The position numbers and the translations under genes were made by a program. Below the pieces are notes generated by a model. That model did no database searches. It saw only the letters and a list, made by a program, of their open reading frames with translations, and was not told where the DNA came from. This document shows, one piece after another, positions 34,971 through 44,242 of a stretch of DNA of 60,064 nt (the stretch's first letter is position 1; every line of letters begins with the position of its first letter). The stretch lies in the NCBI GenBank assembly GCA_964437725.1, contig CAYTIB010000002.1, positions 1 to 60,064 on the forward strand. The letters run 5' to 3'. The DNA is from CAYTIB01 sp964437725. GTDB taxonomy: Bacteria > UBA8248 > JACPRG01 > G963555815.

Positions 34971-37052
34971 ATGACTCACAAATCGCTTTTCTTGGAAATC
35001 GGGACTGAAGAGATCCCTTCAAGGTTTATTGCCCGAGCCTTGGAGGATCTACAGAAGCTTGCACAGAAGACATTCGTTGCTAATCGACTTCCCACTGGTA
35101 AGATGAGTGTTTTTAGTACGCCTCGCCGATTGGCTTTGCTCGTTGAGGAAGTTGCAAATCTACAAAACCCCTTAGAAGAACGTATTGTAGGGCCCGCGAA
35201 AAGTGTAGCCCTAGACATGTCAGGAAACCCCACGAAGGCTGGTATGGGTTTTGCGAAAGGGCAGGGAGTTGGAGTCGATTCTCGTTTTACGGTTGAGACA
35301 GAAAAAGGGGAATATGTAGCTGTCTTACGAAAAGAGGAAGGAAAGAAGGCGAAGGAGATCCTTCCATCCCTTCTAGTTGAAATGATTTCGAAACTTGGAT
35401 TTCCAAAGTCCATGCGCTGGGGGAAAGGGGCCTTTCGCTTTGTAAGGCCAATCCATTGGATTGTTGCCCTTTACGGAGATTCCCTCATTCCCTTTGAGAT
35501 CGATGGTATGAAAAGTGGAATGTATTCTCGTGGGCATCGGTTCATGGCACCGAAGAAATTTAAAGTTGCGGGAGGTGATTCTTACGTTGACGCTGCGAGA
35601 AAGCATTTTTTAATTGTTGATTTTCAGGAAAGAATGGCTTTGGTAAGTCAACTATGCAAAGACGCAGCATCTGAAGTTGGGGGAGTGATACTTGAGGACA
35701 CTGATTTGCTAGAGGAGGTGACCGGTCTGGTCGAATATCCAACTCCAGTGCTGGGACAGGTCGAGGATGATTATTTGGATCTACCGCGAGAAGTCCTTAT
35801 CACGACTATGAAGCATCATCAGAGGTATTTTTCTGTTGTGAATAAGGCTGGTGATCTCCTTCCAAATTTTGTGGCTGTTAGCAATACCTGTACGGGTGAA
35901 TCAGATATTATTCGAAAAGGAAATGAAAGAGTTCTTCGAGCCCGTCTTGCAGACGCTAATTATTTTTTCCAAGAAGATCTGAAACATCCATTAGAGGACT
36001 ATGTTGGCTCTCTTAAATCAGTGATTTTTCAAAAAGATTTAGGTTCTTCCTTCGAGAAGGTTGAGAGAATAGTTAGGCTATCTGAGTGGCTAGCGGATCG
36101 GCTTTGTCCGGAAGCTACGGAATCCACTGTCCGCGCTGCATGGCTCTGTAAGGCCGATCTGGAAACTCAAATGGTCTGTGAGTTTCCAGAATTGCAGGGA
36201 ATTATGGGAAGAGAATATGCTCTCATTGGGGGTGAGGATGAAACCGTTTGCAGGGCAATAGATGAGCATTATATGCCCAGGGGCGCTGACGACGAATATC
36301 CCCCTAGCGGACCAGCTACTTTCGTTTCTATAGCCGACAAGTTGGATACAATTGTTGGCTATGTGGGTTTGGATAACTTGCCGTCCGGATCGGAGGATCC
36401 TTACGCTCTTCGAAGAGCTGCACGTGGCGTCTTAGGTACACTACTTGAACATCACTACAGACTCGATATCTGTGAGTTGGTTCGATTCGCTGCAGAATCC
36501 TTGTCCCAACAGATAGATCGGTTTCAACCGGAATTGTTGGCTGAAAAAACCTGGGAGTTTCTAGCGACTAGGCTTGAGAACCTCTTGCTAGTAAACGGAT
36601 ACCGCATAGACCTTGTTCGCTCTGTACTTGGGGCACGTTTGGGAAGTCGAGATGTAGTAGACATTCGCAACAGGTTAGATGCCTTGACAGCAATTTCGAG
36701 CGATCTGGAATTTGAACCCCTAACGACAACTTTCAAGCGCGTCATGAACATTGTGCCTAATGTTGAAGTGCCGACCGTGGATTTCAAACATTTGAATGAT
36801 CCAGCCGAACAATCACTCTATGAAAATTATCTTGAAAGGGCTGAAAGTATTTCAAGTTTACTAAAAGAAGAGAGTTACACTTTGGCCTTACGTGAAATTG
36901 CCGGATTGCGTACACATGTTGACAATTTTTTCAGCGAAGTACTTGTTATGGATGAAGATGAAACGTTGAGAAATAATCGTCTTGGATTGTTGTCTGAAAT
37001 AGGCCATCTTTTCTCGAAAATCGCGGATTTCACGAAAATAGTTTCTAAATAA
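34971..37052 (+). CDS. glyS: Glycyl-tRNA synthetase beta subunit
   Basis: tRNA-recognition and anticodon-binding beta subunit partnering GlyQ. The N terminus FLEIGTEEIPSRFI and the segments FSTPRRLALLVE, RPIHWIVALYGD, TTMKHHQRYF and SNTCTG are characteristic. A DALR-like helical domain is at the C terminus. The 693-aa length is standard. It lies 98 nt after glyQ. A 4-bp stem with a T-run just after the stop (37052-37070) might be a weak terminator. Confidence 0.97.
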   Translation: MTHKSLFLEIGTEEIPSRFIARALEDLQKLAQKTFVANRLPTGKMSVFSTPRRLALLVEEVANLQNPLEERIVGPAKSVALDMSGNPTKAGMGFAKGQGVGVDSRFTVETEKGEYVAVLRKEEGKKAKEILPSLLVEMISKLGFPKSMRWGKGAFRFVRPIHWIVALYGDSLIPFEIDGMKSGMYSRGHRFMAPKKFKVAGGDSYVDAARKHFLIVDFQERMALVSQLCKDAASEVGGVILEDTDLLEEVTGLVEYPTPVLGQVEDDYLDLPREVLITTMKHHQRYFSVVNKAGDLLPNFVAVSNTCTGESDIIRKGNERVLRARLADANYFFQEDLKHPLEDYVGSLKSVIFQKDLGSSFEKVERIVRLSEWLADRLCPEATESTVRAAWLCKADLETQMVCEFPELQGIMGREYALIGGEDETVCRAIDEHYMPRGADDEYPPSGPATFVSIADKLDTIVGYVGLDNLPSGSEDPYALRRAARGVLGTLLEHHYRLDICELVRFAAESLSQQIDRFQPELLAEKTWEFLATRLENLLLVNGYRIDLVRSVLGARLGSRDVVDIRNRLDALTAISSDLEFEPLTTTFKRVMNIVPNVEVPTVDFKHLNDPAEQSLYENYLERAESISSLLKEESYTLALREIAGLRTHVDNFFSEVLVMDEDETLRNNRLGLLSEIGHLFSKIADFTKIVSK

Positions 37053-37223
37053 GGAAAATATCCTGTTTTTATTTATATTAATCTTAGGTTGATCCATGCT
37101 CTATAGAGTCTGGAAGGTGGGTTTCATATTCAAGTAGACCGGAAATTTATTTTTGGGTGCGGTTCGATTATAGAGATAGCGACAGTCTTTTAGATTTATC
37201 GAATTTTGAGCAGGATCGGAAAA

Positions 37224-39905
37224 ATGCCCAAGTATGTATATTCCTTTGGTAAAGGTCGGACGGAAGGAGGCGCAGAAATGCGCAACCTTCTGGGGGGTAA
37301 AGGAGCAAATCTGGCAGATATGTCCAGTATGAAGTTTCCCGTCCCACCGGGTTTTACGATTAGTACCGAAGCTTGTAATTACTATTTCAATAATGATGGG
37401 TTGTACCCAGAAGGGTTGTGGGAAGAGGTGCTCGAACATCTAGCGTCTTTAGAAAAGCTCATGGGTGCCAAACTGGGCGACGTGGAGAACCCTTTGCTCG
37501 TTTCCGTTCGTTCAGGCGCACGTGCCTCCATGCCAGGGATGATGGATACTGTTCTAAATCTGGGGCTCAATGATAAAAGTGTTTTGGGTCTAGCTGGAAG
37601 ATCTGGAAATGAGCGATTTGCCTATGATAGTTACAGGCGATTTCTCACAATGTTTGGAGATGTAGTGCTTGGAATTAAAGCTTCCCTATTTGAGGAGCTT
37701 TTGCAGCAACTTAAAAGCAGTGAAGGTGTTGAACTTGATACAGACGTTAGTATTGAAGGACTAAAGGATTTATCGAAGAAATTTAAAGAAATTATTGGAA
37801 ATGTAACTAGTAAGGATTTTCCGCAAGCCCCATTGGAGCAGCTTCGCTTTGCGATTAACTCTGTGTTTGAGTCGTGGAGATCAGAGCGTGCCAGAACATA
37901 TCGTCGAATTAATGAAATTCCAGATAGCTGGGGTACGGCGGTAAACGTCCAGGTAATGGTATTTGGCAACCTTGGTTCATCTTCGGCTACGGGTGTCACA
38001 TTCACGAGAGATCCATCGACTGGGGAGCGTAAGTTCTATGGAGAATTTCTCATTAATGCGCAAGGTGAGGATGTAGTTGCTGGGATCCGCACTCCAGAGC
38101 CGATTGCCCACCTGGCCGAGAGGATGCCCGAATCTTATAGTCAGTTGGAAAAAATCTACCAAAGATTGGAATCCCACTACCTGGATATGCAGGACATCGA
38201 GTTCACAGTCCAAGATGGCGAGCTTTATATTTTGCAAACTCGTGTTGGAAAGCGTACTGCTAATGCTGCTGTCCGGATAGCCGTGGAAATGGTGAAAGAA
38301 GGGTTGATAGACAGGAAAAAAGCGTTATTGCGCTTAGATCCAAATCAGATGGAGCAACTCCTTCATCCGGCTTTGGATCCAAATGCTTCCCTAAAAGTTA
38401 TTGCTAAGGGACTAGCGGGTTCACCAGGTGCTGCAGTTGGCAAAGTGGCGTTTTCTGCTTCGCGTGCTGAAGAGATGGCAAAAGATAATGAGAAAGTGAT
38501 TCTCGTTCGCACAGAAACCTCTCCCGAAGATATAGGCGGGATGGATGCATCTGAGGGGGTTTTAACATCCCGGGGAGGGCTGACATCTCATGCTGCAGTT
38601 GTGGCTCGGGGAATGGGAAAGTGCTGCGTAGTTGGCTGCGAAGAGATCATTGTCGATGAAACTGCCCGATTGTTTTTTTATGGTAAATGCGAAGTGAGAG
38701 AAGGCGATATTTTGACCCTCAATGGCTCTACGGGTGAAGTTATCCTAGGTGAAACCCCCCTAGTAGAACCGAAGTTAGGAGACGAATTTGAAGAGGTTTT
38801 GAGGTGGGCTGACGAAATCAGAGACCTTGGAGTTTGGGCCAACGCTGATACTCCGAAAGATGCAAAAGTGGCTCGTGTAAACGGGGCAGAGGGTATCGGG
38901 CTTTGTCGTACTGAGCATATGTTTTTTGAAGGGGATCGGATAAACGTAGTTCGAGAAATGATTTTGTCAGCCTCCGACGAAGATCGTCGAGATGCGTTAG
39001 CTAAAATACTTCCAATGCAAATGTCCGATTTTTTAGAGATTTTTGAAGTTATGGACGGTCTACCGGTTACCATCCGGTTGCTAGATCCTCCTCTTCACGA
39101 GTTTCTTCCTAAGACTGATTCTGAAATGCAAGCTTTGGCAATTGATGCGAAGATCTCTCTGGATACTATCCGATCAATTACAGAGAGATATCATGAGTTC
39201 AATCCAATGCTTGGTCACCGAGGTTGCCGACTTGGAATTTCTTTTCCGGAAATTTATGAAATGCAGGCTGAGGCTATTTTGACCGCCGCTTGTCTGACAG
39301 AAAAAAGAGGAAAAAAGGCCACTCCTGAAATCATGATCCCATTAGTTGCTGAAGCATCAGAATTGAAAGAATGTGTCGGTATGATCAGGCGGGCTGCAAA
39401 AAGAGTTTTTGAGAATCAAGGAGCAAAGGTCGATTACACCGTAGGAACTATGATTGAACTTCCTCGAGCGTGTGTGGTGGCTGATGCGATTGCTGAACAT
39501 GCTGATTTTTTTTCATTTGGAACAAACGACTTGACACAAACTGTGTACGGGCTAAGCCGAGATGATGCGGGAAGTTTTCTGCCAGGGTATGTGGAGAGGG
39601 AAATGTTGGCTGGTGATCCCTTCGTGTCCATCGATTCTGTGGGAGTTGGAAGTATGGTCAAGATGGGCGTGGAGCGAGGACGATTGACATATCCAGAGCT
39701 TAAGATTGGGATCTGTGGAGAACACGGAGGCGAGCCCGCTTCTGTCGAATTTTTCTATAATGCTAAGTTGGACTATGTAAGTTGTTCGCCTTATCGAGTT
39801 TCCATTGCTAGGTTGTCAGCAGCTCAGGCTCAACTTAAAAACCCAGATGGTGGTTTGAAAAAAGGAAAAGGAAGAAGTCGCCAGATGAACCTCAGAGGTA
39901 CCTGA
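37224..39905 (+). CDS. ppdK: Pyruvate, phosphate dikinase
   Basis: Reversibly interconverts ATP, phosphate and pyruvate with AMP, PPi and phosphoenolpyruvate, for gluconeogenesis or PPi-linked glycolysis. The N-terminal ATP-grasp domain (KYVYSFGKGRTEG, LLGGKGANLADM) is followed by the swivelling domain. Phospho-carrier His456 lies in GGLTSHAAVVARG. The C-terminal PEP-binding TIM barrel has LGHRGCRLGI and FSFGTNDLTQT. ATG 37224, with AGGA 8 nt upstream, gives 893 aa, the usual size. The frame itself opens at TTG 37206. It follows glyQS, as in many deltaproteobacteria. Confidence 0.96.
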   Translation: MPKYVYSFGKGRTEGGAEMRNLLGGKGANLADMSSMKFPVPPGFTISTEACNYYFNNDGLYPEGLWEEVLEHLASLEKLMGAKLGDVENPLLVSVRSGARASMPGMMDTVLNLGLNDKSVLGLAGRSGNERFAYDSYRRFLTMFGDVVLGIKASLFEELLQQLKSSEGVELDTDVSIEGLKDLSKKFKEIIGNVTSKDFPQAPLEQLRFAINSVFESWRSERARTYRRINEIPDSWGTAVNVQVMVFGNLGSSSATGVTFTRDPSTGERKFYGEFLINAQGEDVVAGIRTPEPIAHLAERMPESYSQLEKIYQRLESHYLDMQDIEFTVQDGELYILQTRVGKRTANAAVRIAVEMVKEGLIDRKKALLRLDPNQMEQLLHPALDPNASLKVIAKGLAGSPGAAVGKVAFSASRAEEMAKDNEKVILVRTETSPEDIGGMDASEGVLTSRGGLTSHAAVVARGMGKCCVVGCEEIIVDETARLFFYGKCEVREGDILTLNGSTGEVILGETPLVEPKLGDEFEEVLRWADEIRDLGVWANADTPKDAKVARVNGAEGIGLCRTEHMFFEGDRINVVREMILSASDEDRRDALAKILPMQMSDFLEIFEVMDGLPVTIRLLDPPLHEFLPKTDSEMQALAIDAKISLDTIRSITERYHEFNPMLGHRGCRLGISFPEIYEMQAEAILTAACLTEKRGKKATPEIMIPLVAEASELKECVGMIRRAAKRVFENQGAKVDYTVGTMIELPRACVVADAIAEHADFFSFGTNDLTQTVYGLSRDDAGSFLPGYVEREMLAGDPFVSIDSVGVGSMVKMGVERGRLTYPELKIGICGEHGGEPASVEFFYNAKLDYVSCSPYRVSIARLSAAQAQLKNPDGGLKKGKGRSRQMNLRGT

Positions 39906-39992
39906 CTTTGCAAACTGGTCGACTAAAATACTTGACCGTGTTTTTTTGAAAGACGTTTGTATATCCGGTGCTTTTTGCTGATTGTATTCTAT

Positions 39993-40022
39993 TTGACTTT
40001 CATTACTCTCCTTGAATATTTT
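39993..40022 (+). promoter_or_regulatory. Possible sigma70 promoter of the riboflavin operon
   Basis: TTGACT (39993-39998) and TATTTT (40017-40022) are separated by 18 nt, about 135 nt upstream of ribD. The whole 250-nt gap is T-rich. No FMN riboswitch consensus is visible in it. Confidence 0.35.
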
Positions 40023-40155
40023 CCCTTGCTTATTACTTCAATTGTTTAGGTTTTTTTTGTGAGAATATCGCTTTATTCTTGAGTTCGGTATTTTGAAGGA
40101 CTATGTAAGATGCACTTGGGTTTCGGTGGATTATTGAAACAGGGAGATAGAAACG

Positions 40156-41301
40156 ATGAGCCGGTGGGCTCAAGACGAAATCGATTATATGTGTGAGGCA
40201 CTAAAGTTGGCAGAGCGCCCAGGATGGAAAACTCACCCCAATCCACAGGTGGGTGCTGTTTTGGTGAAAAACGGAAAAATAGTTGGGCGCGGATATCACA
40301 AAAGAGCAGGCAGTTTCCACGCAGAAATATTGGCACTTAAGGAGGCCGGCGTTAGGTCTAAAGGCGCGACTTTATTCGTGACTCTAGAGCCTTGTTGTCA
40401 CCAAGGACGCACTCCTCCTTGTACTAAAGCGCTACTCCAATCAGGAGTTGTACGAGTTGTAGTGGCGATGCGAGATCCTGATCCGAGAGTAAATGGGCGT
40501 GGATTGCAGATTCTTCGAAAGAACGGATTGAAAGTCGATAGTGGCCTTCTTGGAGTTCAAGCTAGAAAGCTTAATGAAGCTATTTTTTCAAGAATAGTAA
40601 AAGGGCGACCTTGGGTGATACTCAAAGCTGCAGTTAGTCTTGATGGCAAGATTGCCTCAGAGTCAGGAGATTCACGTTGGATATCATCAAAGGAATCTCG
40701 TGCCCACACACATGATCTTAGGGAGCGTGTGGATGCCATTCTCGTAGGGATAGGGACTGTCCTTGGAGATAATCCTCGATTAACTGCCCGTCCTAGGGGG
40801 CGCAAAGGGCATGACCCTCTTCGTGTGATTCTTGATAGTAAACTTCGGATCCCATTGAACGCAAAAGCGTTGAACCGTTCTTCTCCCGCAAGTATAATCA
40901 TTGCGACGACAAGGGCAGCTTCTAGGAAGAGAATCCGAGCGTTGGAAAATAAGAAGGTAAAAGTTTGGGTTCTTCCATCAAAGAAAAGCCAAGTATCTCT
41001 TAGTCATCTGCTTTCTCGTTTGGCTAGGGAGGAGGTGACTACTCTTTTGGTTGAGGGAGGAGGGGAGGTTTCCGGGTCCTTTCTTCGAGGAAACCTAATA
41101 GATCAGGTTGCTTTTTATATTGCGCCCTTGCTAATCGGAGGAGAAAATGCCCCGGGAATTTTAAGAGGAAAAGGAGCTGGAAGGTTGAGCGGTGCCTGGC
41201 AGCTTAGAAAAACAAGCGTAAGGAAAATAGGACCAGATTTTTTGATAGAGGGATGTGTGAAACCCAAAAAGACTACTGGCGCATTAGTAAAAAGAAGCTA
41301 G
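40156..41301 (+). CDS. ribD: Bifunctional pyrimidine deaminase/reductase RibD
   Basis: Deaminates and then reduces the pyrimidine intermediate in riboflavin synthesis. The N-terminal zinc deaminase domain has HAEI and EPCCHQGRTPPC (about residues 55-95). The C-terminal DHFR-like reductase domain begins near 150 (RPWVILKAAVSLDGKIA) and includes EGGGEVSGSFLR. The 381-aa length is typical. ATG 40156 with GGAGA 9 nt upstream. It leads the ribD-ribE-ribBA-ribH cluster. Confidence 0.95.
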   Translation: MSRWAQDEIDYMCEALKLAERPGWKTHPNPQVGAVLVKNGKIVGRGYHKRAGSFHAEILALKEAGVRSKGATLFVTLEPCCHQGRTPPCTKALLQSGVVRVVVAMRDPDPRVNGRGLQILRKNGLKVDSGLLGVQARKLNEAIFSRIVKGRPWVILKAAVSLDGKIASESGDSRWISSKESRAHTHDLRERVDAILVGIGTVLGDNPRLTARPRGRKGHDPLRVILDSKLRIPLNAKALNRSSPASIIIATTRAASRKRIRALENKKVKVWVLPSKKSQVSLSHLLSRLAREEVTTLLVEGGGEVSGSFLRGNLIDQVAFYIAPLLIGGENAPGILRGKGAGRLSGAWQLRKTSVRKIGPDFLIEGCVKPKKTTGALVKRS

Positions 41302-41319
41302 TTATGGAAAGGTATAAGC

Positions 41320-41967
41320 GTGTTCACAGGGATTATTGAAAATATTGGTACTGTGAATTCGATACAGACTACATCCGGAGGATCTCGCATGGTGCTTCAC
41401 TCGCCGGGTGTAGCACGTGAGCTTAACGTAGGAGATAGCGTTGCAGTTAACGGAGCCTGTCTCACGAAAGTAGCCGGAAATGATGATATTTTTGAAGTGG
41501 ATGTCAGTCCAGAAACTTTAAAAAAGACAAATTTGGATGTGTTGCAAAAGGGAGACGCAGTTAACCTTGAGTTGTCGATGCGGTTAGGGGATCGATTGGG
41601 TGGGCATATGGTAACGGGGCACATTGACACCGTAGGTACTCTGGAGGCACGGAGCCCGGAAGGCGATTCGGAGGTTGTTACCGTTGGAGCCCCTGATAAG
41701 ATAATGCGATATATAGTTGAAAAGGGTTCTGTTGCTATTGACGGGATTAGTCTTACGATTGCAGCTCGTGATGAAAGCCAATTCAAAGTTGCTATTATCC
41801 CCCATACAGCAATCAAAACAACTTTGTTGATTAAAACTCCGGGGGAAAAAGTCAATTTGGAAGCCGACTTAATCGGGAAGTATGTTGAAAGATTTTTGAT
41901 TGACGATAGCTCGGTTGAAGAAAGTAAATTAACGAAAGAATTTCTTATTGAGCAAGGATATGTCTGA
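41320..41967 (+). CDS. ribE: Riboflavin synthase (alpha subunit)
   Basis: Dismutates two 6,7-dimethyl-8-ribityllumazine molecules to riboflavin. Two tandem lumazine-binding barrels are seen: MFTGIIENIGTV, then VAVNGACLTK, and in the second repeat GHMVTGHIDTVG and VAIDGISLTI. The 215-aa length is normal. GTG 41320 with AAGG 7 nt upstream, 18 nt after ribD. Its 3' end overlaps the ribBA start. Confidence 0.95.
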   Translation: MFTGIIENIGTVNSIQTTSGGSRMVLHSPGVARELNVGDSVAVNGACLTKVAGNDDIFEVDVSPETLKKTNLDVLQKGDAVNLELSMRLGDRLGGHMVTGHIDTVGTLEARSPEGDSEVVTVGAPDKIMRYIVEKGSVAIDGISLTIAARDESQFKVAIIPHTAIKTTLLIKTPGEKVNLEADLIGKYVERFLIDDSSVEESKLTKEFLIEQGYV

Positions 41968-43183
41968 ACCCAATATAAATGATAAATTTGCTACAACCGA
42001 AGAGGCAATTCTTCAAATCAAAAAAGGACGTATGGTCATTCTCGTGGACGACGAGGACCGTGAGAATGAGGGTGACCTAACTATGGCTGCGGAAAAGGTT
42101 ACGCCGGAGGCCATCAACTTCATGGCTGTGCATGGACGTGGATTGATCTGTATGTCTTTAACTAACGAGCGTGCGGACGAATTGGACCTGCCTCCAATGG
42201 TAAGCGATAATACTGCGGTTTTAGGAACTGCTTTTACCGTTTCGGTTGATGCAAAACAGAATACTACCACCGGAATCTCCGCGTCAGATCGTTCGGAAAC
42301 TATTCAGCAGATGGTCGATCCTGAGACCCTACCAACAGATCTAGCGCGTCCGGGTCACATTTTCCCACTTCGTGCGAAAGATGGAGGTGTGCTTGTACGT
42401 GCGGGACAAACAGAAGGATCAGTCGATCTTGCTCGGCTTGCAGGGCTGAAATCGGCCGGGGTTATTTGTGAAATCATGAGTCCGGATGGGAATATGGCTC
42501 GCAGGCCTGAGTTGGAAAGCCTGGCAAAAGAGCACAATCTGATGATTGTTACAATTCGCGATCTCGTTGAATATCGAATGAGACAAGAATCGTTAGTGAA
42601 ACGTCTTACTGAAACCGATCTGCCTACTCGTTACGGTAAGTTTCATTGCGTAACTTACCAAGGGACCATTGGCGGTGAAATTTACTTGGCATTTATTCTC
42701 GGGGATCCGACTTTTGGAGATGGTATTTTAGTTAGGGTGCATTCACAATGCCTAACAGGAGATCTTTTCGGTTCCTTCCGATGCGATTGTGGATCTCAGC
42801 TAGAAACGGCTCTTTGTAAAATTGGTGAAGAAGGAAGAGGCGTCCTTCTCTATGTTACTCAGGAAGGACGTGGGATTGGTCTCGTCAACAAACTTAAAGC
42901 CTATGCCCTTCAGGATGAAGGAATGGATACGGTACAAGCTAATGAGGCTCTTGGCTTCAAGGCCGATTTAAGGGACTACGGGTTGGGGGCACAGGTATTG
43001 GCAGATTTAGGAATAAAAAACATGAGACTTATGACCAATAATCCGAGGAAGATTGTAGGTCTTGAAGGATATGGATTGACTGTCATGGAGAGAGTACCCC
43101 TCGAGATCGTGCCTCGGGAAGAAAACCTTCGTTACTTGGAAACTAAGAAGACAAAACTAGGGCACTTGCTCGGGAATCTTTAG
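41960..43183 (+). CDS. ribBA: Bifunctional DHBP synthase/GTP cyclohydrolase II
   Basis: Supplies both riboflavin precursors: the N-terminal RibB domain (about 1-205) makes dihydroxybutanone phosphate and the C-terminal RibA domain opens GTP. The RibB acidic site is DDEDRENEGD, with HGRGLICMSL. RibA has the zinc cysteines HSQCLTGDLFGSFRCDCGSQ and YVTQEGRGIGL. ATG 41960 gives 407 aa and overlaps ribE by 8 nt; TTG 41948 is less likely. Confidence 0.95.
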   Translation: MSEPNINDKFATTEEAILQIKKGRMVILVDDEDRENEGDLTMAAEKVTPEAINFMAVHGRGLICMSLTNERADELDLPPMVSDNTAVLGTAFTVSVDAKQNTTTGISASDRSETIQQMVDPETLPTDLARPGHIFPLRAKDGGVLVRAGQTEGSVDLARLAGLKSAGVICEIMSPDGNMARRPELESLAKEHNLMIVTIRDLVEYRMRQESLVKRLTETDLPTRYGKFHCVTYQGTIGGEIYLAFILGDPTFGDGILVRVHSQCLTGDLFGSFRCDCGSQLETALCKIGEEGRGVLLYVTQEGRGIGLVNKLKAYALQDEGMDTVQANEALGFKADLRDYGLGAQVLADLGIKNMRLMTNNPRKIVGLEGYGLTVMERVPLEIVPREENLRYLETKKTKLGHLLGNL

Positions 43184-43234
43184 GCTGCTTTTGATTTTAT
43201 TTGTGTTTCGGTAGGTGATCTGAAGGGGACTTAC

Positions 43235-43717
43235 ATGCCGAAGATAATTGAAGGGAATCTTAACGTCGCGGGTCAGAAATTCGGGATTGTAGTAAGTCGA
43301 TTTAACCATTTTGTTACCGATCGGCTCTTGGAAGGGGCTATCGATGCCCTTATCCGATCCGGAGCACAGGAAACGGATATAGAAGTATTCCGTGTTCCAG
43401 GGACTTTTGAGATACCGGTTACAGTTCGCCGATTGGCCCAGTCAAAAAAATATGATGCTTTGATTGGTCTCGGAGCTGTTATCAGAGGGGCCACACCTCA
43501 TTTTGATTATATTGCGGCAGAGGTCTCAAAAGGGATAGCCAGTGTTGCACTTGAATTCGACCTGCCGGTTACCTTTGGAGTATTGACTACTGAGACTATC
43601 GAACAGGCTATAGAACGAGCCGGAACAAAACATGGGAACAAAGGCTCCGAAGCCGCCTTGTCTGCAGTAGAGATGGCTAACTTATTCCTTAATCTTCCGC
43701 CGAAGAAGAAGGGGTAA
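43235..43717 (+). CDS. ribH: 6,7-dimethyl-8-ribityllumazine synthase
   Basis: Condenses the two riboflavin precursors into lumazine, the RibE substrate, in an oligomeric shell. Signatures are VVSRFNHFVTDRLLEGA, VPGTFEIPV, GLGAVIRGATPHFDYIA and TFGVLTTETIEQAIERAG. The 160-aa length is standard. ATG 43235 with AAGGGGAC upstream. It is followed 25 nt later by nusB, a very common pairing. Confidence 0.96.
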   Translation: MPKIIEGNLNVAGQKFGIVVSRFNHFVTDRLLEGAIDALIRSGAQETDIEVFRVPGTFEIPVTVRRLAQSKKYDALIGLGAVIRGATPHFDYIAAEVSKGIASVALEFDLPVTFGVLTTETIEQAIERAGTKHGNKGSEAALSAVEMANLFLNLPPKKKG

Positions 43718-43742
43718 TTGTTTTGGAGCCTTTGATATTACA

Positions 43743-44159
43743 ATGAGAATTAGAAGGAGAGCTCGAGAAGAAGCATTGAAAATGCTCTATAGTCTGGAGC
43801 TGTCTGACAATACTCATGAAGATTCCTTGTCTGATCTCGTAGACAAGGAAGAGTTGCCAAGAGAGATTAGGGATTATACTCGTCTACTAGTGGTAACCTG
43901 TATGGAAGAAAAGGATGTTCTGGATGAAGTGATTGCTCGTGCGTCTGAGCATTGGTCTCTTGGGCGTATGAATTCCATAGATCGAAACGTGTTGCGACTT
44001 GCAACATGCGAGCTGCTTAATATCGAAGGAATACCTCCGAAGGTTGCGATTAACGAAGCGGTAGATATTGCCAAGCTTTACGGAACGGAATCTTCTGGCG
44101 CCTTTGTTAATGGTATTTTGGACCGGATCGCCAAAGATCGGGCCATGGAGATAGCCTAG
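43743..44159 (+). CDS. nusB: Transcription antitermination factor NusB
   Basis: Binds boxA RNA with S10 in rRNA antitermination complexes. All-helical fold with RRRAREEALKMLYSLELS at the N terminus, NSIDRNVLRLATCELL and the C-terminal INEAVDIAKLYGTESSGAFVNGIL-type signature. The length of 138 aa is normal. Placed between ribH and leuS. Confidence 0.95.
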   Translation: MRIRRRAREEALKMLYSLELSDNTHEDSLSDLVDKEELPREIRDYTRLLVVTCMEEKDVLDEVIARASEHWSLGRMNSIDRNVLRLATCELLNIEGIPPKVAINEAVDIAKLYGTESSGAFVNGILDRIAKDRAMEIA

Positions 44160-44242
44160 TCTAGTAGTGTCCTTTCATGCCTCTCAGTTTCTGAGGTTCA
44201 TTATTCAATTTACAAATTCAATAAACTGGTGGATTGGCCGAC

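Noticed and set aside
39906..40155. FMN riboswitch ahead of ribD
   Set aside because: None of the conserved FMN-element segments can be found in this T-rich gap.
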